Assembly (NCBI GenBank): GCA_018343915.1
Contig: JABRWF010000002.1
Coordinates: 4,154,001 to 4,218,000, forward strand
Length of the DNA stretch: 64,000 nucleotides
Direction of reading: 5' to 3'
Origin: Agroathelia rolfsii
Lineage: Eukaryota; Basidiomycota; Agaricomycetes; Amylocorticiales; Amylocorticiaceae
The notes beneath the pieces are model-generated. The model was not told where the DNA came from. It saw only the letters and a list, made by a program, of their open reading frames with translations, and did not search any database. The position numbers and the translations under genes were made by a program. Below are positions 12,381 through 23,958 of the stretch, piece after piece (the stretch's first letter is position 1; each line of letters opens with the position of its first letter).

Positions 12381-12999
12381 CGTAAGGAGTGACAATGGAA
12401 GATAGAGTGTAATAGTCGCAAGTAATGATCGGAGATTTAAATAGAGATGCTCGGACTTGTAATCCTCTGAACTTCGCGGGCTCCGGAAACAGCGGAGTCC
12501 GGACGACCCATCCATTGAAGTTTGATTACAGCAGATCAAGAAACGATAGACCATTCAGTGCGGGGGGTGTCTCAAGTGGCGCCTGCCATATTGTCATCAG
12601 AAAGGCACATTGGTAACCCAGCCTGGACGGCTTGAACGGCCTGAACAGCCTGAGCGGCTAAAAGTTTGCTTGTCATTCCTCCACCTGTCTTTTCTCTGAG
12701 TCTGATCTGTTACCGACACCTTTCTAGTGTTGCTGTATGCTAATCCCTAAAAATACACCTGCTATATGCTCCTAAATTTTATTATTCTAAATAACAAATA
12801 TATTTTCCGTTTTTTTTTTTTTTCTTCATAGCAAACAACCATCCCAAGTAGAGAAGATCTCTATAATGCTATGACACTATATTGCAATATCAGCAAGCGT
12901 ACATACTGGAGATCCAAGGAGATATATTAAAAAGTAGGAAAAGGTACTACAGTCGTAACCTTATTAAACAATACCCCTTTTCGTTGATACCCTCTTATA
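12381..12999. other. Intergenic region between FunK1 and O-methyltransferase
   Basis: It holds the FunK1 upstream region with a small GC-rich hairpin (ctccg...cggag near 12479-12500), short related phrases with ggcttgaacggcctgaacagcc at about 12620-12660, and AT-rich DNA with a T-run at 12813. The 5' end of the O-methyltransferase gene may lie in its right part (12880 onward) but cannot be fixed. Confidence 0.4.
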
Positions 13000-14764
13000 T
13001 TCTACAATATCTTGGCGTCAGCAATTTGGTATGCAGTCTCTTATTTGCTCTGGAGACAACATTAGCGGACGTAATTGCTGACCACCCGGGAGACATACAC
13101 ATCTCCCAAATTGCAGACTCCATAGGCGTCGAACAGGAAAGACTCGACGTCATTCTCCGTCGTTTGGCGATAGAAAGCTTCTTCAACGAAGGTGTGTCAA
13201 ATAATCATCATTGCTGCAAGAAACGCAACCTCTCAGACAGTGTTTAAGTTTCTACCCACGCGTATGCACCTTCTCGACTGACCAAGCCACTCCTGTCAGT
13301 CGAATCGACGAGTGATGGAGCTTATATCCCTGCACCCGTGAATAGTGAAGCAGCTCCGGCCCTATTTTCGACTCTGACCTCACCTAAACTTGGCGTGTCG
13401 CTCGAAACTCAGGATAATGTATTCATGCAATCCGTCAATTCCAGACTAGACTCGACACAAGAGAAATACACCAGCTTTTATAACTGGGCAAGCGCTCACG
13501 TACGTTGAATTGGACTGACATATATCACGAAACTAATGAAGCATATGCAGCCTGAGATACGTGGTGTAAGACCATTCTAGCAATACGCATGCTTCTCTGG
13601 TCTAATATTTGCTACCTTCGTTAACTCTCATAGAGATTTGATCGCGGAATGATTGGACAAGGAAAAATTGTTGGAAATATAACTGTCTTGAAATGTGAGA
13701 ATTTTTTGCTTTTTGATTTTATAGCGCATACTGAGATACGAACCTCATACAGGTTATCCCCGGGACGATGTTCGATCTCTTTGAGATGTCGGCTCTGGCA
13801 TAGGCGCATTCTCAATACCACCCGCCAAGGCTCATCCAAAAATCAATATCACGTTGTTTGATCAACCTGAAGTGATGGAACAAGCTAAAACGGTAATCAT
13901 TCTCAATTTATGTCTTTTCCTTTAGTTCTTGATTACGTGACTTGGAGAACAGTCCTGAAACCAGCACTTCACTGATCTAGGCGCTCAACACGATGACACC
14001 CATGTTATCCCCTCACGCATTAGGTTCTTAGCAGGTAACTTCCTTAAAGACATCGGCGCACACAATCAAGGTTTATATTATGTATGTCTCATGTCTCAAA
14101 ACTTACACTGTGCATCGGCACATTCAATAAGGTATCCTGAACAACGGTTCCGCGATATCCTGCATAACTGGCCAGATCATCAATGTCGTGTTATCCTAGA
14201 AAATATTCGACGGGCGATGGGCAAGAATCCTGAAAGCCGTGTATTAATTCGCAAGGGTTTTGATTTTAAGCCTTTGTGTGCAAGTACTAATGATATCTCG
14301 ATATGTTTTACTGTAGGTGGTTATGTTATCCGACATGCTTTACCCTCATGTTTCAACCGCAGTAATGGAGGCGGATTTGCAAATGATGAGGAAGAGGAGG
14401 TGACTCCGAGCACTCCATAAGCCTATAATTCCGTGTTCTACTTGATCACTTACCCTTTAAATTTAATTCGTACAGGCTCCTTATCCGTTGCTATTGAATT
14501 ATGGTGCGGGAAATGCAAGGATGTACGACATTAACATGACCATGCTTCTCTCCACTAACGGTAAAGAGCGAACAATCGAGAATATTGTGGGAATTGCGTG
14601 AGTACTTCACTCGGATCCCTGAATGGAACCCTTGTTTTTTTTGCTCGACTGTTAATTTATTGGAAAATACTCCTGTATATCTTAGGAAAGACGCCGAATT
14701 GGAACTGGTGCGCATTTGGGAGGCAGGAAAGACGTCTCTTATAGAGCTCAGGGCCAGAGCTTGA
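13000..14764 (+). pseudogene. SAM-dependent O-methyltransferase with an internal stop
   Basis: Plant/fungal-type O-methyltransferase (Methyltransf_2 family). The N-terminal dimerisation/winged-helix part reads ALETTLADVIADHPGDIHIS and IGVEQERLDVILRRLA (about 13050-13190). The middle has SFYNWASAH and RGMIGQGKIVGN. The SAM motif I region DVGSGIGAFSIPPAKAHPKI lies near 13784-13843, followed by LAGNFLKDIGAHNQGLYY, ILHNWPDHQCRVILENIRRA and RAMGKNPESRVLIRK, and the end is AELELVRIWEAGKTSLIELR, stopping at 14762-14764. Immediately before DVGSG the frame contains TGA (13781-13783), where relatives usually have Cys, so the SAM domain is cut off. The segment after ...EQAKT also needs irregular splicing. 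The exact start is unclear. I infer a recently inactivated gene; stop readthrough or a sequencing error is less likely. Confidence 0.8.
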
Positions 14765-15439
14765 ACCCTTGGGAAATGCAAGGGTTGGTCAAATTGTTTG
14801 TTTCACGCTTAGTGCCCCATAAATATCAACTGAAATCTTAAGATATTTTTCCATAATTTTTTTGATTATCATTCTAATTGATAGATAAGTGCTCAAACAT
14901 CCAGGCGTATAAGCTTATATGGGTATTTCCACTTGACAATGATCACCGCAGCACACGGGATTGAGTTACTTCAGCCGGTCTTGTGTGGTCGCTACTTCAC
15001 TGCTTTAGCTTCAGCTTGTCAATTTGAACTTGCCAACTTACCCACTAGCACCTTCAAAGTTTGACGGTACACCAATAAGTAGACTTTAGAGATTGTATGG
15101 AGGATCGTATGTGCTTATCCGATCTTTCATGCGCTACATTGAGACCAATATGCGGCTAAAACAAACCAATTCTGTTCAAGCGTTCAACTGAGGCTGGATC
15201 TCAGGTTATTACTTTATAAGGACCAAAGTTGCTAGTATCCACGTATGTTACGACCGGGTGCTGAGTCCATGAAATTAGCTAGGATAACTAACAGGATAGT
15301 GGCAATATCAACGTTGTTCTATAGGTAGGATTGAAAAACAGTCACGTTTTCTGTTTTCTTTCACATGCACAATCAAAATAGGATAATAGGATTGCGTTCC
15401 ACAACTCTAATAGCCCGCATTCTAATATACCCAACCACC
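14765..15439. other. Intergenic spacer between the O-methyltransferase and its decayed copy
   Basis: AT-rich, with no supportable gene. The left part of the second methyltransferase copy may have decayed beyond recognition here. Confidence 0.35.
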
Positions 15440-16098
15440 GCCATGTCCTCGCCATACATGCTATTAGTGAGCAGCAAATCCCGGCTCCTCTGTTCATTAT
15501 AACAGATGACTGGAATATTCAAAAAGCTATGTGCCGAAACCCGGAAAGCTGTATACTAATTCGTAAGAGAACTATTACTCCGACACATATGTATGTAAAT
15601 ACTGACTGGTTATTAAGCATATGTAACCTAAGATGGCTACACTACTCCATACGTGCACCCATTAGTAAGTCTTACATGTACTTACAGTAGTATTTCAAGG
15701 AAAGTTGGAAATGAAGATAAGGTGGGATTATATACTTTGATCCCGTATATGATTTGGGACGCTTATTTCATGAACATATTTGATGCAGGCTCCTTATCCA
15801 TTCAGTTGCTATCAAACTATGGAGCAGGGAGATCAAGTACAACACGAACACGTACACGTACATCTCTGCTGGCAACGGTAATGAACGAACACATCAGAAC
15901 ATCATATAAATTGCATGAGTTATTTTCCTTGTAGAACTAAAAGGACTCGATAAATTGATATGGATTTTACTATTGCGTCTGCCCTTGTGTGTCCCAGGAA
16001 AGATCCCGGTCTGCGGTTGGTACGTGTTTGCAACGTGGGAGAAACATCTCTGATTGAGCTTAGAGTTAGCAACATTGCCCCCTTCGACAACAAAAGAA
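15440..16098 (+). pseudogene. Decayed C-terminal fragment of a second O-methyltransferase copy
   Basis: Pieces align in order with the gene at 13000-14764. KAMCRNPESCILIRK (about 15522-15566) corresponds to RAMGKNPESRVLIRK. The gcag-GCTCCTTATCC border near 15788 leads to LLSNYGAGRSS, matching LLLNYGAG. The last part, PGLRLVRVCNVGETSLIELR (about 16002-16063), matches the family C-terminus. The middle is scrambled and no continuous frame exists. It ends just before the 3' end of the MFS gene. It is a dead tandem duplicate. Confidence 0.8.
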
Positions 16099-16413
16099 TC
16101 AATCGAACTGAAGTTGAGGGAAATTTGATGATAAGTTTTGAAAGATATGATGCTGATAGTCATTTGTCCATCTGTCATGCCCTACATCGGTACTATCACA
16201 TTGATCTATGTATCCACGATAAATAAGGTATTCTACAATTCCACTTGAGCATTCAGGTTTTGCAAGCGGGGTTGGGTGTCAATATCGATAAAACATGGAA
16301 TGCAGTGATACCCCGTACTGAGGGGGAGCATTGTAATGTATCTCATAGACAAAGCAATAAGACACTTGTTCTCGGCGGTCAAAAAGAACAGTAAGAAGTG
16401 GGGTTCTTGCACT

Positions 16414-18760
16414 TCAAGTCGAGTACATAAACCATGCGCTGCGGTCACCAAGGCCTTTTGGCTCATCTTGTTTACTCATCTGCTGCCTCAGAAGAGCCTT
16501 ACGTGAGTTTTCTCGCATCACGTAAACAAGATTAGCCGCGCAGAACACTACCGACAAGACACACATGATAATGAATGTCTTTGTCGCGCTTACGTAGTCT
16601 GGTGCCGGCGAGAGAGAGCCCAGAAGCCACGTCGCTAGGATGCCGCCCGAGTTGGTGCTAAATATGGGTATTTAATCAGAGGCCGCCCTGGACGAGTGGA
16701 TGTCTAACAGAAAAAACATACAGGATGAAGGCAATAGCAATACATGTTGCGCGACGAGTTGCCGGTGCCGAGTTGTTGGCTACCCAGGTTGTCAATGTAG
16801 CCGCAATTAGGTATACGCCCGTTATGCTGAAGAAGAGGGAGGCGTAGCGGCCCGCATGCGTTTTAGTTGCTGTCCATGATAGTGAGTTAATCATCACAAA
16901 CGTTAAAAATACAGAGAATCCCGTACCATAAAATATGCTAAAGCCGACAACTCCTAGAATCGAGGCGAAGATATTGATGGCACCGCGAGCACGATAGCGG
17001 TCAGAGATGAAGGCAAAGGCCATCATAACTAGATTTGAGCCCAGAGCATTCATAATCAGAACCTGACAAGAGTCTCTTTTCTTTTCTTTCGACTCACCGA
17101 CCCATGCTACGGCAAAAGGAGGAACACTCATAAGCTGCGCATGGGAACCAGAGTATCCCAAGCTCTGCACGATGGTGGGCTCGAAACTACCCAGGGAAAA
17201 TATGGTCAGAAGCTATGTGAAAGTCGAGAAACCTCAAAGACTTACTATGCTAATCCGTACAATGTCATTCCGAGGAAGAAGAGTGGTGGCGCCTAAAACC
17301 CTCTTCGAATCAAATTTAAAATCAATAAAAACCAGCGGTGCTCTTACAGTGAGCCAAGTCTGCACTGATTTGAATGCTTGAATAACTTCGGTCCACGAGA
17401 ACCTATCATCAGGTTCGTTTTCAGAAAGGGCACCATCTTCTCTCAGAATCGATAGCACATAGTCCTTTTCGCGCTGAGAAAGGAAGCGTGCTCCTGCGAC
17501 AGATCCCGGCATAAAAAAATAGGCGCCAACAGCAAACAAAAAGGTGAAAATGCCCTCCTGGTGATAGTATAAATAAGTTGAAGACCAACTTTTCATGGCT
17601 AGCGACGATGTTACGTACAAGAATAAACTATAAATAAAGCAAGCAAATCAGGGGTACAAAGATACAAGAAGCAATATCATTCTTACAATCCATGCCCATC
17701 CAGGCCGTCCTTTCTTCCCATTCAGGTGTATGATTGCAGCAGCCAAGAGGCCTAAGATGATGATTAAGATCAGTAATAAAACCATCGAGCCCATGAACAT
17801 ACCAGAAAAAGCCCCAGAGAGAGAAGAAGAAGCAAAGAAAGTTGCCACACTGCGGACATTCTTAGATGTTTTGGTTTTTAACCAATAGGGGTGCGCTACT
17901 CACCGGCTATTTAGTCGCGAGCGCGGATAAAAGAGGGAAAGATAAAGCACAAGTCCGGGGAAAACACCGCCTGCATTTTTATCTTTATTAGGTAAGGTCT
18001 AATTGGCCAAGCCTCGACGAACCTTCGAGCAGACCAAGGAAGAATCGACAAACAAGCAGACCATGATAGGTGGTAACTAGACCTTGCATCGTCGTTACGA
18101 GTCCCCAGAGCATGACCATTGTCGGAAGCATGAGATGAGGCCCCACGGTCTAATGTAGGCCGTCAGTTCCGAGGTACAGTGACACAGACGCTCAGGGCTG
18201 CGTACCTTGAGAAGGAGATTGCTGGGCATTTCCGCGGCAATGTAGGGTCTGGTGGTGTAGTTAATTCAAAGCATTGCGGTCTGCGAGCGCAAATTCGGCC
18301 GATTCTTCCTCACATGTATGTGACTGTAAGGGCCATGCTATACTGAGTTTCGTAATTAATCATTAGCGAACAATGATTCCATGCATTGGTGATAGAGGTA
18401 GTACCAACCTGCGTATTTGACATCCCAAGGTCTTTTTGAAGTCCCGCAACTCGGGCATTGCCAATATTACTCCGATCCTGTTATATTTCGAACGTCAGGT
18501 GGTTTTGCGGTCGAAGGGATGATAGAATAGAGAAGAAAATTGAACATGAACTATACCAGGAAAGACATCAAGTAAAACATAGTTGCAATGGGTAGGATGT
18601 ATATATCGAGTTTTCTCCACGCTGTTCTCTCTAGCTCAAGGCGGTCTTCCTTGAAGCTGTCCATGTCCAATGCATCCTTGGATTCTTCGCGAAAGACAGC
18701 GTTCTTTTCTTCAAGTTCAGCATCATGTCTTTCATGGCTTACAGACCTAAGAGACGACAT
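16414..18760 (-). CDS. MFS transporter 1, allantoate/nicotinate permease-like (Dal5/Tna1 type)
   Basis: Plasma-membrane major facilitator of the anion:cation symporter group; relatives import allantoate, nicotinate, pantothenate or similar organic anions. The start is MSSLRSVSHERHD at 18760, with an acidic cytosolic N-terminus. WRKLDIYILPIATMFYLMSFL leads over an intron to the family hallmark DRSNIGNARVAG. Other recognisable exons carry VATFFASSSLSGAFSG, MPGSVAGARFLSQREKDYVL, a short LFFLGMTLYGLA exon, and VMMAFAFISDRYRARG. The end is DEPKGLGDRSAWFMYST, stopping at 16414-16416. At least ten introns are present. I saw no disabling change. It is paralogous to 23959-26285 and 26551-28858. The exact substrate cannot be told. 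Confidence 0.87.
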
Positions 18761-19500
18761 GGTGGTTGGTCAAAGGAAAACAAACGGAGATGTGTGGCTT
18801 CGATATTTGTACGTATGGGATGGAGTCAAGCGACGTTAGACCCATCTAGGAACGACAGGGGACTGTCGACCGAAGCAACCGAATAGTCTGAGCTAAGTCC
18901 GAAATTGATCGATTTGCCCGCTCATCGGGGTCATTTTAGTTTATGAATGAGGTAGCATAAACAGGGAGTAGCAGCCGTGGGCTAATCTATTTCAAGGAAC
19001 AAGGATGCATCGATGCCACCAGGGCTCAAAAGATGATAGCAAGGAACATCAAGAAATCAAAGCATACTAGTCATAAAAGCTGAATGGCCGGAATATTTTA
19101 CGGGCATCGGTTACAGACTCAGAAGCCTGCTTGAACCAGTTGAAAAGTACATATACATCTCTCATTCGACTTGGACAATTTGTATTGTAAACTTCTGTAC
19201 TGTGTCGAGCAGATACATAGACAGAAGATGACTAAGCTATCCGTAAAAAAAAAAAAACTATGTTGACTCAGCACTATTATGTCATGGGCATTAACCGCCG
19301 TCTGCTTGACTTCGAGTTCCGCGTTTTGGTCTCGTACCGAGACTCTTGTCCCTGGCTTTCAAGGCGATACTCATTCAGACTATATTGCTCTCGAGACGCT
19401 TAGACAGAATAATCCTCACATCAAGTGTTCACTGCATAACAGCTCTGCTACAGTTTTTCCCCTGGTTCTTATTACTTGCTCGCTGTGAACTTTGACTCGC
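18761..19500. other. Divergent intergenic region between MFS 1 and the methionyl-tRNA synthetase
   Basis: A probable shared promoter region for the minus-strand MFS gene and the plus-strand synthetase. It contains an A-run at 19246 and an open frame at 19279-19488 with no recognisable homology, which I do not call. Confidence 0.4.
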
Positions 19501-21297
19501 ATGTTTTTTCGACGCGTACTCTCCCGGAGTATTCAAATACATGGTCGTGGTTTCTCAACGCTTCCGGTTAATGCGAATGGAGCTGGGAGCAAGCCCTACT
19601 ACCTGACGACGCCAATCTTTTACCCTAACTCTGGTGCACTCTAGTATAATCTTTCCTCTTCGAGTTCTATATTCATCCTGTCTTTCTAGTTCCTCACATT
19701 GGGCATCTTTATTCGATTGTCACTGGCGATGCTTTTGTCAGGTATGCGCGCCTCATCACCCCGTCTCGTCCTACCAATTTCTTGATTGGTACCGATGAGC
19801 ATGGTCTCAAAATACAAAAGGCCGCTCAGGACAAGGGTCTGACACCTCAAGCCTTTGTCGATGAACTCAGCGTGAAATTTCACGAGCTCGCCACCCGTGC
19901 CAACATTAGCAATACCCAGTTCATGCGTACTTCTGGCTCAACACACAAAGAGTCTGTCTCTCAGATATGGGAACATCTACAGTCCAAAGGGCTCATCTAT
20001 CCATCTCATTATGAAGGCTGGTATTCTGTTTCAGATGAAACATTTTATACTCCTGCTCAGGTACTTCCTCCTGCGGGCCCTGGTCTGCCACATACCTCAG
20101 TAGAGACGGGCTCCGCCGTTGAGTGGGCCCAGGAGACAAACTACAAGTTCCGGCTCTCCGCGTTCCGTGACTCACTACGGGAATACTATGCTACTCACCC
20201 CGAAAGCATCCGCCCTTCTCAGCACCACGCCCAGATATTGCAAAGCTTAGATGAAGGGCTTGACGATCTTTCCATTTCACGGCCAAAGGACCGTGTCCAT
20301 TGGGCTATCCCGGTTCCTGGTGACGAAAAACAAACTATGTACGTCTGGTTTGAGGCGTTGCTTGCCTATGTCTCAGGTGCACAGGGGGCCTGGCCACCAG
20401 ATATGCAAATCATCGGCAAGGATATTTTACGGCACGTCATTCATGCTTTCCCCTGCATCTGAGTTACTTTCTCTCATTTCGTATTACCACCTAAAGCTTT
20501 CACGCAATTTATCTCCCGGCTATTTTGCAGGCCCTAGACAAGCCGCTTTCTGGCACCATCCTCGCTCATGCGCATTGGACTATGAACCAGAAAAAGATGT
20601 CGAAATCCATCGGTAATGTGGCCGACCCCCTAGCGGCTATCGATGCACTCGGGATTGATGCTGTACGATACTATCTTCTTCGTGTTGGTGGCAAGTTTCG
20701 CGACGACGTGGATTGGTCTCAGGAGCAGTTGGAGAAACACGCAGCAGAGATCAAGTCCTTGCTGGGTAACTTCTTCCTTCGCGTCGCTTCGCCTTCTATT
20801 GGTGGCATAGCTGCTAAAGCTCCTCAGATTTCCTTGAATGACGCTGTGGCCGCGAACGCGGCTGATGAGCCTAGTCGTTTGATGCTAGAAGCTGCGCGTT
20901 CTTTACCATCCTTGGTTGCGGATGGATTTGCGCGGCGTGATCTCTCTGATGCGTTGGGTGCTATTGTCACTTCCCTTAAAACGGTAAGAATTACATGCTT
21001 CACCCATATGATCTACAGCTCATTCCTTCTCAGGCAAACGTATCTTTTACACAAGTTGCGCCTTGGTCACGCGCAAACGAGCCCGCATTGGCTTACGCAG
21101 CCCGACTTTCCGCTCTTGAATCGCTTCGTATAACCGCGATTTGTCTCTTACCATTCGTGCCCGGTACTGCGGGCTGCTTGTTGGAATCTCTCGGTGTACC
21201 GAAAGACCAATGGACGTGGTCGCATGCCGACAAGGTGTTGTTGGACGGAAATGGGTCGACATGGAGTAATGTTCGCCCAGTGAAATTATTTTCGTAA
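19501..21297 (+). CDS. MSM1: Methionyl-tRNA synthetase, mitochondrial type
   Basis: Class I synthetase charging tRNA-Met. Exons are 19501-19633, 19690-20431, 20497-20983 and 21034-21297. The N-terminus MFFRRVLSRSIQIHGRGFST is Arg-rich and amphipathic, as in a mitochondrial presequence. The catalytic domain starts YYLTTPIFYPNS-VPHIGH, with the HIGH motif formed across intron 1. Then come GTDEHGLKIQKAA, the connective insertion, VYVWFEALLAYVSG-like MYVWFEALLAYVSG, and KKMSKSIGN (KMSKS loop, about 20590-20617). A helical anticodon-binding domain ends at TAA 21295-21297. The length of roughly 540 residues, without a C-terminal tRNA-binding appendix, fits the organellar form. Intron 2 (20432-20496) seems to use a GC donor (GCACGT), which restores RFHAIYLPA in frame. 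Confidence 0.92.
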
Positions 21298-21920
21298 CTA
21301 TTTAGTATTCTTTTATTCGCCCCAGACGAATTATCTCACAAGGCTTGTCAATGGCCGATGAAAGAGGGAATGTAGTTTTTAAAGTTGACCGGTCCATTGG
21401 GAAACTGTGCAATTGATACAGGAGGGATTGTACCTTAAGCAAGTCCCACGCATTATGCGATCCCGTCTTGCAGCACCATCTATTATCGGCTTATTCGCGG
21501 CTAGATGTTTTGCTAATGAGCCTGACAATTGTTGACCTTTACCTTTTTTGACTCGAATCATTGTCGTAATACAGCGGACTTTGAAATTTCTGCATGTTTT
21601 GAGGCGATTGAATTTTATGACATTCAACTCCAACTTTAACGACCTGGAACTGCAGTCTGGTCGACCAAGGTTTTTACTCAACTGGGATTCTTTGGCCTTC
21701 TCTCAAGAAATATCTGGCAATTGCTCTCTGCCGTACTTGCAATTGTCGCTCCAAAATGCTCTAAAATCACTGTCTGCCCCCTCTTCGATCGCAATGCTTA
21801 GGCTGACTCTTTTGCTCGAGGCCTTGGACTTACTCTGCTGCCAGCCGCCATGAAAGGTATATCTTTGCCTTCTTGGAGAAAAATCTTCTCCATCCCACAC
21901 CTCATCCCGCATCCACGATC
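21298..21920. other. Intergenic region upstream of the small membrane protein
   Basis: Open frames on both strands here (for example 21548-21853) are not conserved-looking and lack splice support. It probably contains the 3' UTR of the synthetase and the promoter/5' UTR of the next gene; in-frame ATG 21873 upstream of 21921 is an alternative start. Confidence 0.4.
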
Positions 21921-22622
21921 ATGGCTCCCCAGCAAGTCGCGACTACCACCCTCTATACATTTGTACCCGGTCCCACTCCTTCTTTGTCTCCTCTTCCTAT
22001 GGTTAGCCCTTTTGTCGTTCCCCATGTTCAGACGGGATCCAAAGTACTTCCAGCTGTCGTATCTATCCCACTCTATTTTTGGTTCATTCTTGCTTTCGCT
22101 CTTCTACTTTTCCTCGGCGCTGCGGTTTACTTCGTTCAAGGCTTCATAGAGAATCGTCGTGCCGCCCTCCGCCGACGTTCAATGCAAAACCTTCCGGTTG
22201 TTCAGTTCTCGCCCAAGGATGAGCCGTTTTCACGGATTCCGGTGTCGTATGCGCGTCGGTTCGATTTGTTGATGCAACAAGGCAATGGGAGTGAAGTTAC
22301 TCTCGTCACCGACTCCACACCCATGGAAGGCACGGTTAGGATGATGTCAGACGATGTTTTGATTACCCCAACTATTAAAGTGCCTCCTCCTTGCGTTCAC
22401 AAGACGGGGTTGAGATACGATTCTGATACGACCATCCCCAAGGTTTGTTTTTGTTTCGTCCCATTCTTAGTGTGGTGCACAATATCAATATTTGCATCAT
22501 TTACATAACAGATATGGATCCCTTGCGCTCTTGGCACCAAATGGGATACCTCGAAAAGAACAAATCTTGGCCTTGGGAAGGCGTATATTGCCGGCTACCA
22601 GGGTGCCAACGAAGCCGTCTAA
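21921..22622 (+). CDS. Uncharacterised single-pass membrane protein
   Basis: Two exons, 21921-22442 and 22512-22622, joined in phase (…TTIPK / IWIPCALGTKWDTS). The chosen start MAPQQVATTTLYTF lies in a good context (atcATGGCt); ATG 21873 in the same frame would add 16 residues. The protein has a Pro/Ser/Thr-rich extracellular-like N-terminus and one hydrophobic segment of about 25 residues (IPLYFWFILAFALLLFLGAA). A basic stop-transfer stretch ENRRAALRRRS follows, then a cytosolic tail rich in Ser/Asp/Pro that ends in a Gly/Lys segment (LGLGKAYIAGYQGANEAV). The topology fits a type III or tail-anchored regulator. I do not recognise the family. Confidence 0.7.
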
Positions 22623-23958
22623 GTCTTTGTGATACGGCAACTAGCATTTTTTATTCCCCTTTGTTTATCTTTTGATCGTTTCCAATTTCCATCTCTCCAT
22701 CATTTCATTTTTTGGATATATTCTTTCTCTTTTCTTTTGTTACTTAGGCTTCACATCATTTTTCTTTACTCGTTTCCTATATCATTATCTTTGTCATCAG
22801 ATCCTTTATTCTTTATAACTGGTGAATAAATATCATGTGGTCATGCATTCGGTTTGATCATTCAAAGCGAAGTAGGCTTGCAAAGTTCCGAGCGCGATTT
22901 CGAGTTGATACCGTAGAAACTAAATAAGTAAATATTTGTGCAAGTAAACAAGCCATCCGATTAAACAGATTTGCGTGAAAATAACTCCTAGTCCTACTTG
23001 GAGTGAATTAAACCTTATATCGTGGCCGTAGAAAAAAAGGCGTAATCCTGAATGGTGGCTATGACTGCGAGGGCGGTCCAAACTCTATTTATGAAGCAAA
23101 ATAGCCCTTGTTATAGCAATTTCCGGCACGAAGGATATGTATTTGACTACAAAAGCCATAAAATAGTAGTTTTGACTATATCTGGATATTATAAAAATTA
23201 TCTAGGCAGTAATTGTTCGAATAGCAAATGGCCTTATACTAGTACAGGTGCCCGCCGCGTGGAATCTTATCTACCATTGGCATACTGAGCCATCAGACCA
23301 TCAGATGCACCAGGAGTTGAATGAAATCCTCTACAAACGCTTTTTATAGCCTTATTCAGCGCCTTGCGGCTTCTCTATTGGTGATAGAGTTTCTCACCAG
23401 TCCTCATGTTTTCAATGATGTCCTATTGCGCTGCCGGAAATCACTTGTCCCAGTATATGCTCAGCCTATTTAGATGGTGAAGAGTAATCTCGTTTGACAT
23501 GAAGACAAAAATAGATAGGACATATCCTATTCGGATGCGCCCACTAGCCTTAAGCGTTATAGCTTCAACCTCTGATGCAACGACCGAAATCAGACATGTG
23601 TACGAATTCCAGTTCTCGAATTCCATAACTGCGGCAGGGCATTATTATATGAAGAGTACATTCACTTCAAAACATGCTACAGCGATTTCACCACTGGCAC
23701 ATGAGACTTGAAAAACGCAAAAAGCGAGCAATACATTGGCTGGTGGCGAAGGACCGGTTTACCAGAATAAATTTCACTCCTCGGCATTGAGCGATTCCAA
23801 AGACGGATATCAACTTATGAGAAAAATGGCTTCTATTATTGATGGGACAGAACTGTATCGACTTTGATCCCAGTATTGGTGGATCCGAATTGAGCATACG
23901 CTATTTAGCCCCGTCTTCGTTTTCAAGTCCTCATCGATCCTCATCCCCATTCTTCACC
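22623..23958. other. AT-rich intergenic region upstream of MFS 2
   Basis: Pyrimidine-rich DNA follows the small membrane-protein gene (22640-22800). The rest is AT-rich, with open frames that show no recognisable product. The MFS 2 promoter should lie in its right part. Confidence 0.4.

Noticed and set aside
12381..12554. Upstream extension of the FunK1 protein from 12554
   Set aside because: The added residues look like translated promoter; ATG at 12380 gives a typical family start and joins in phase over the first intron.
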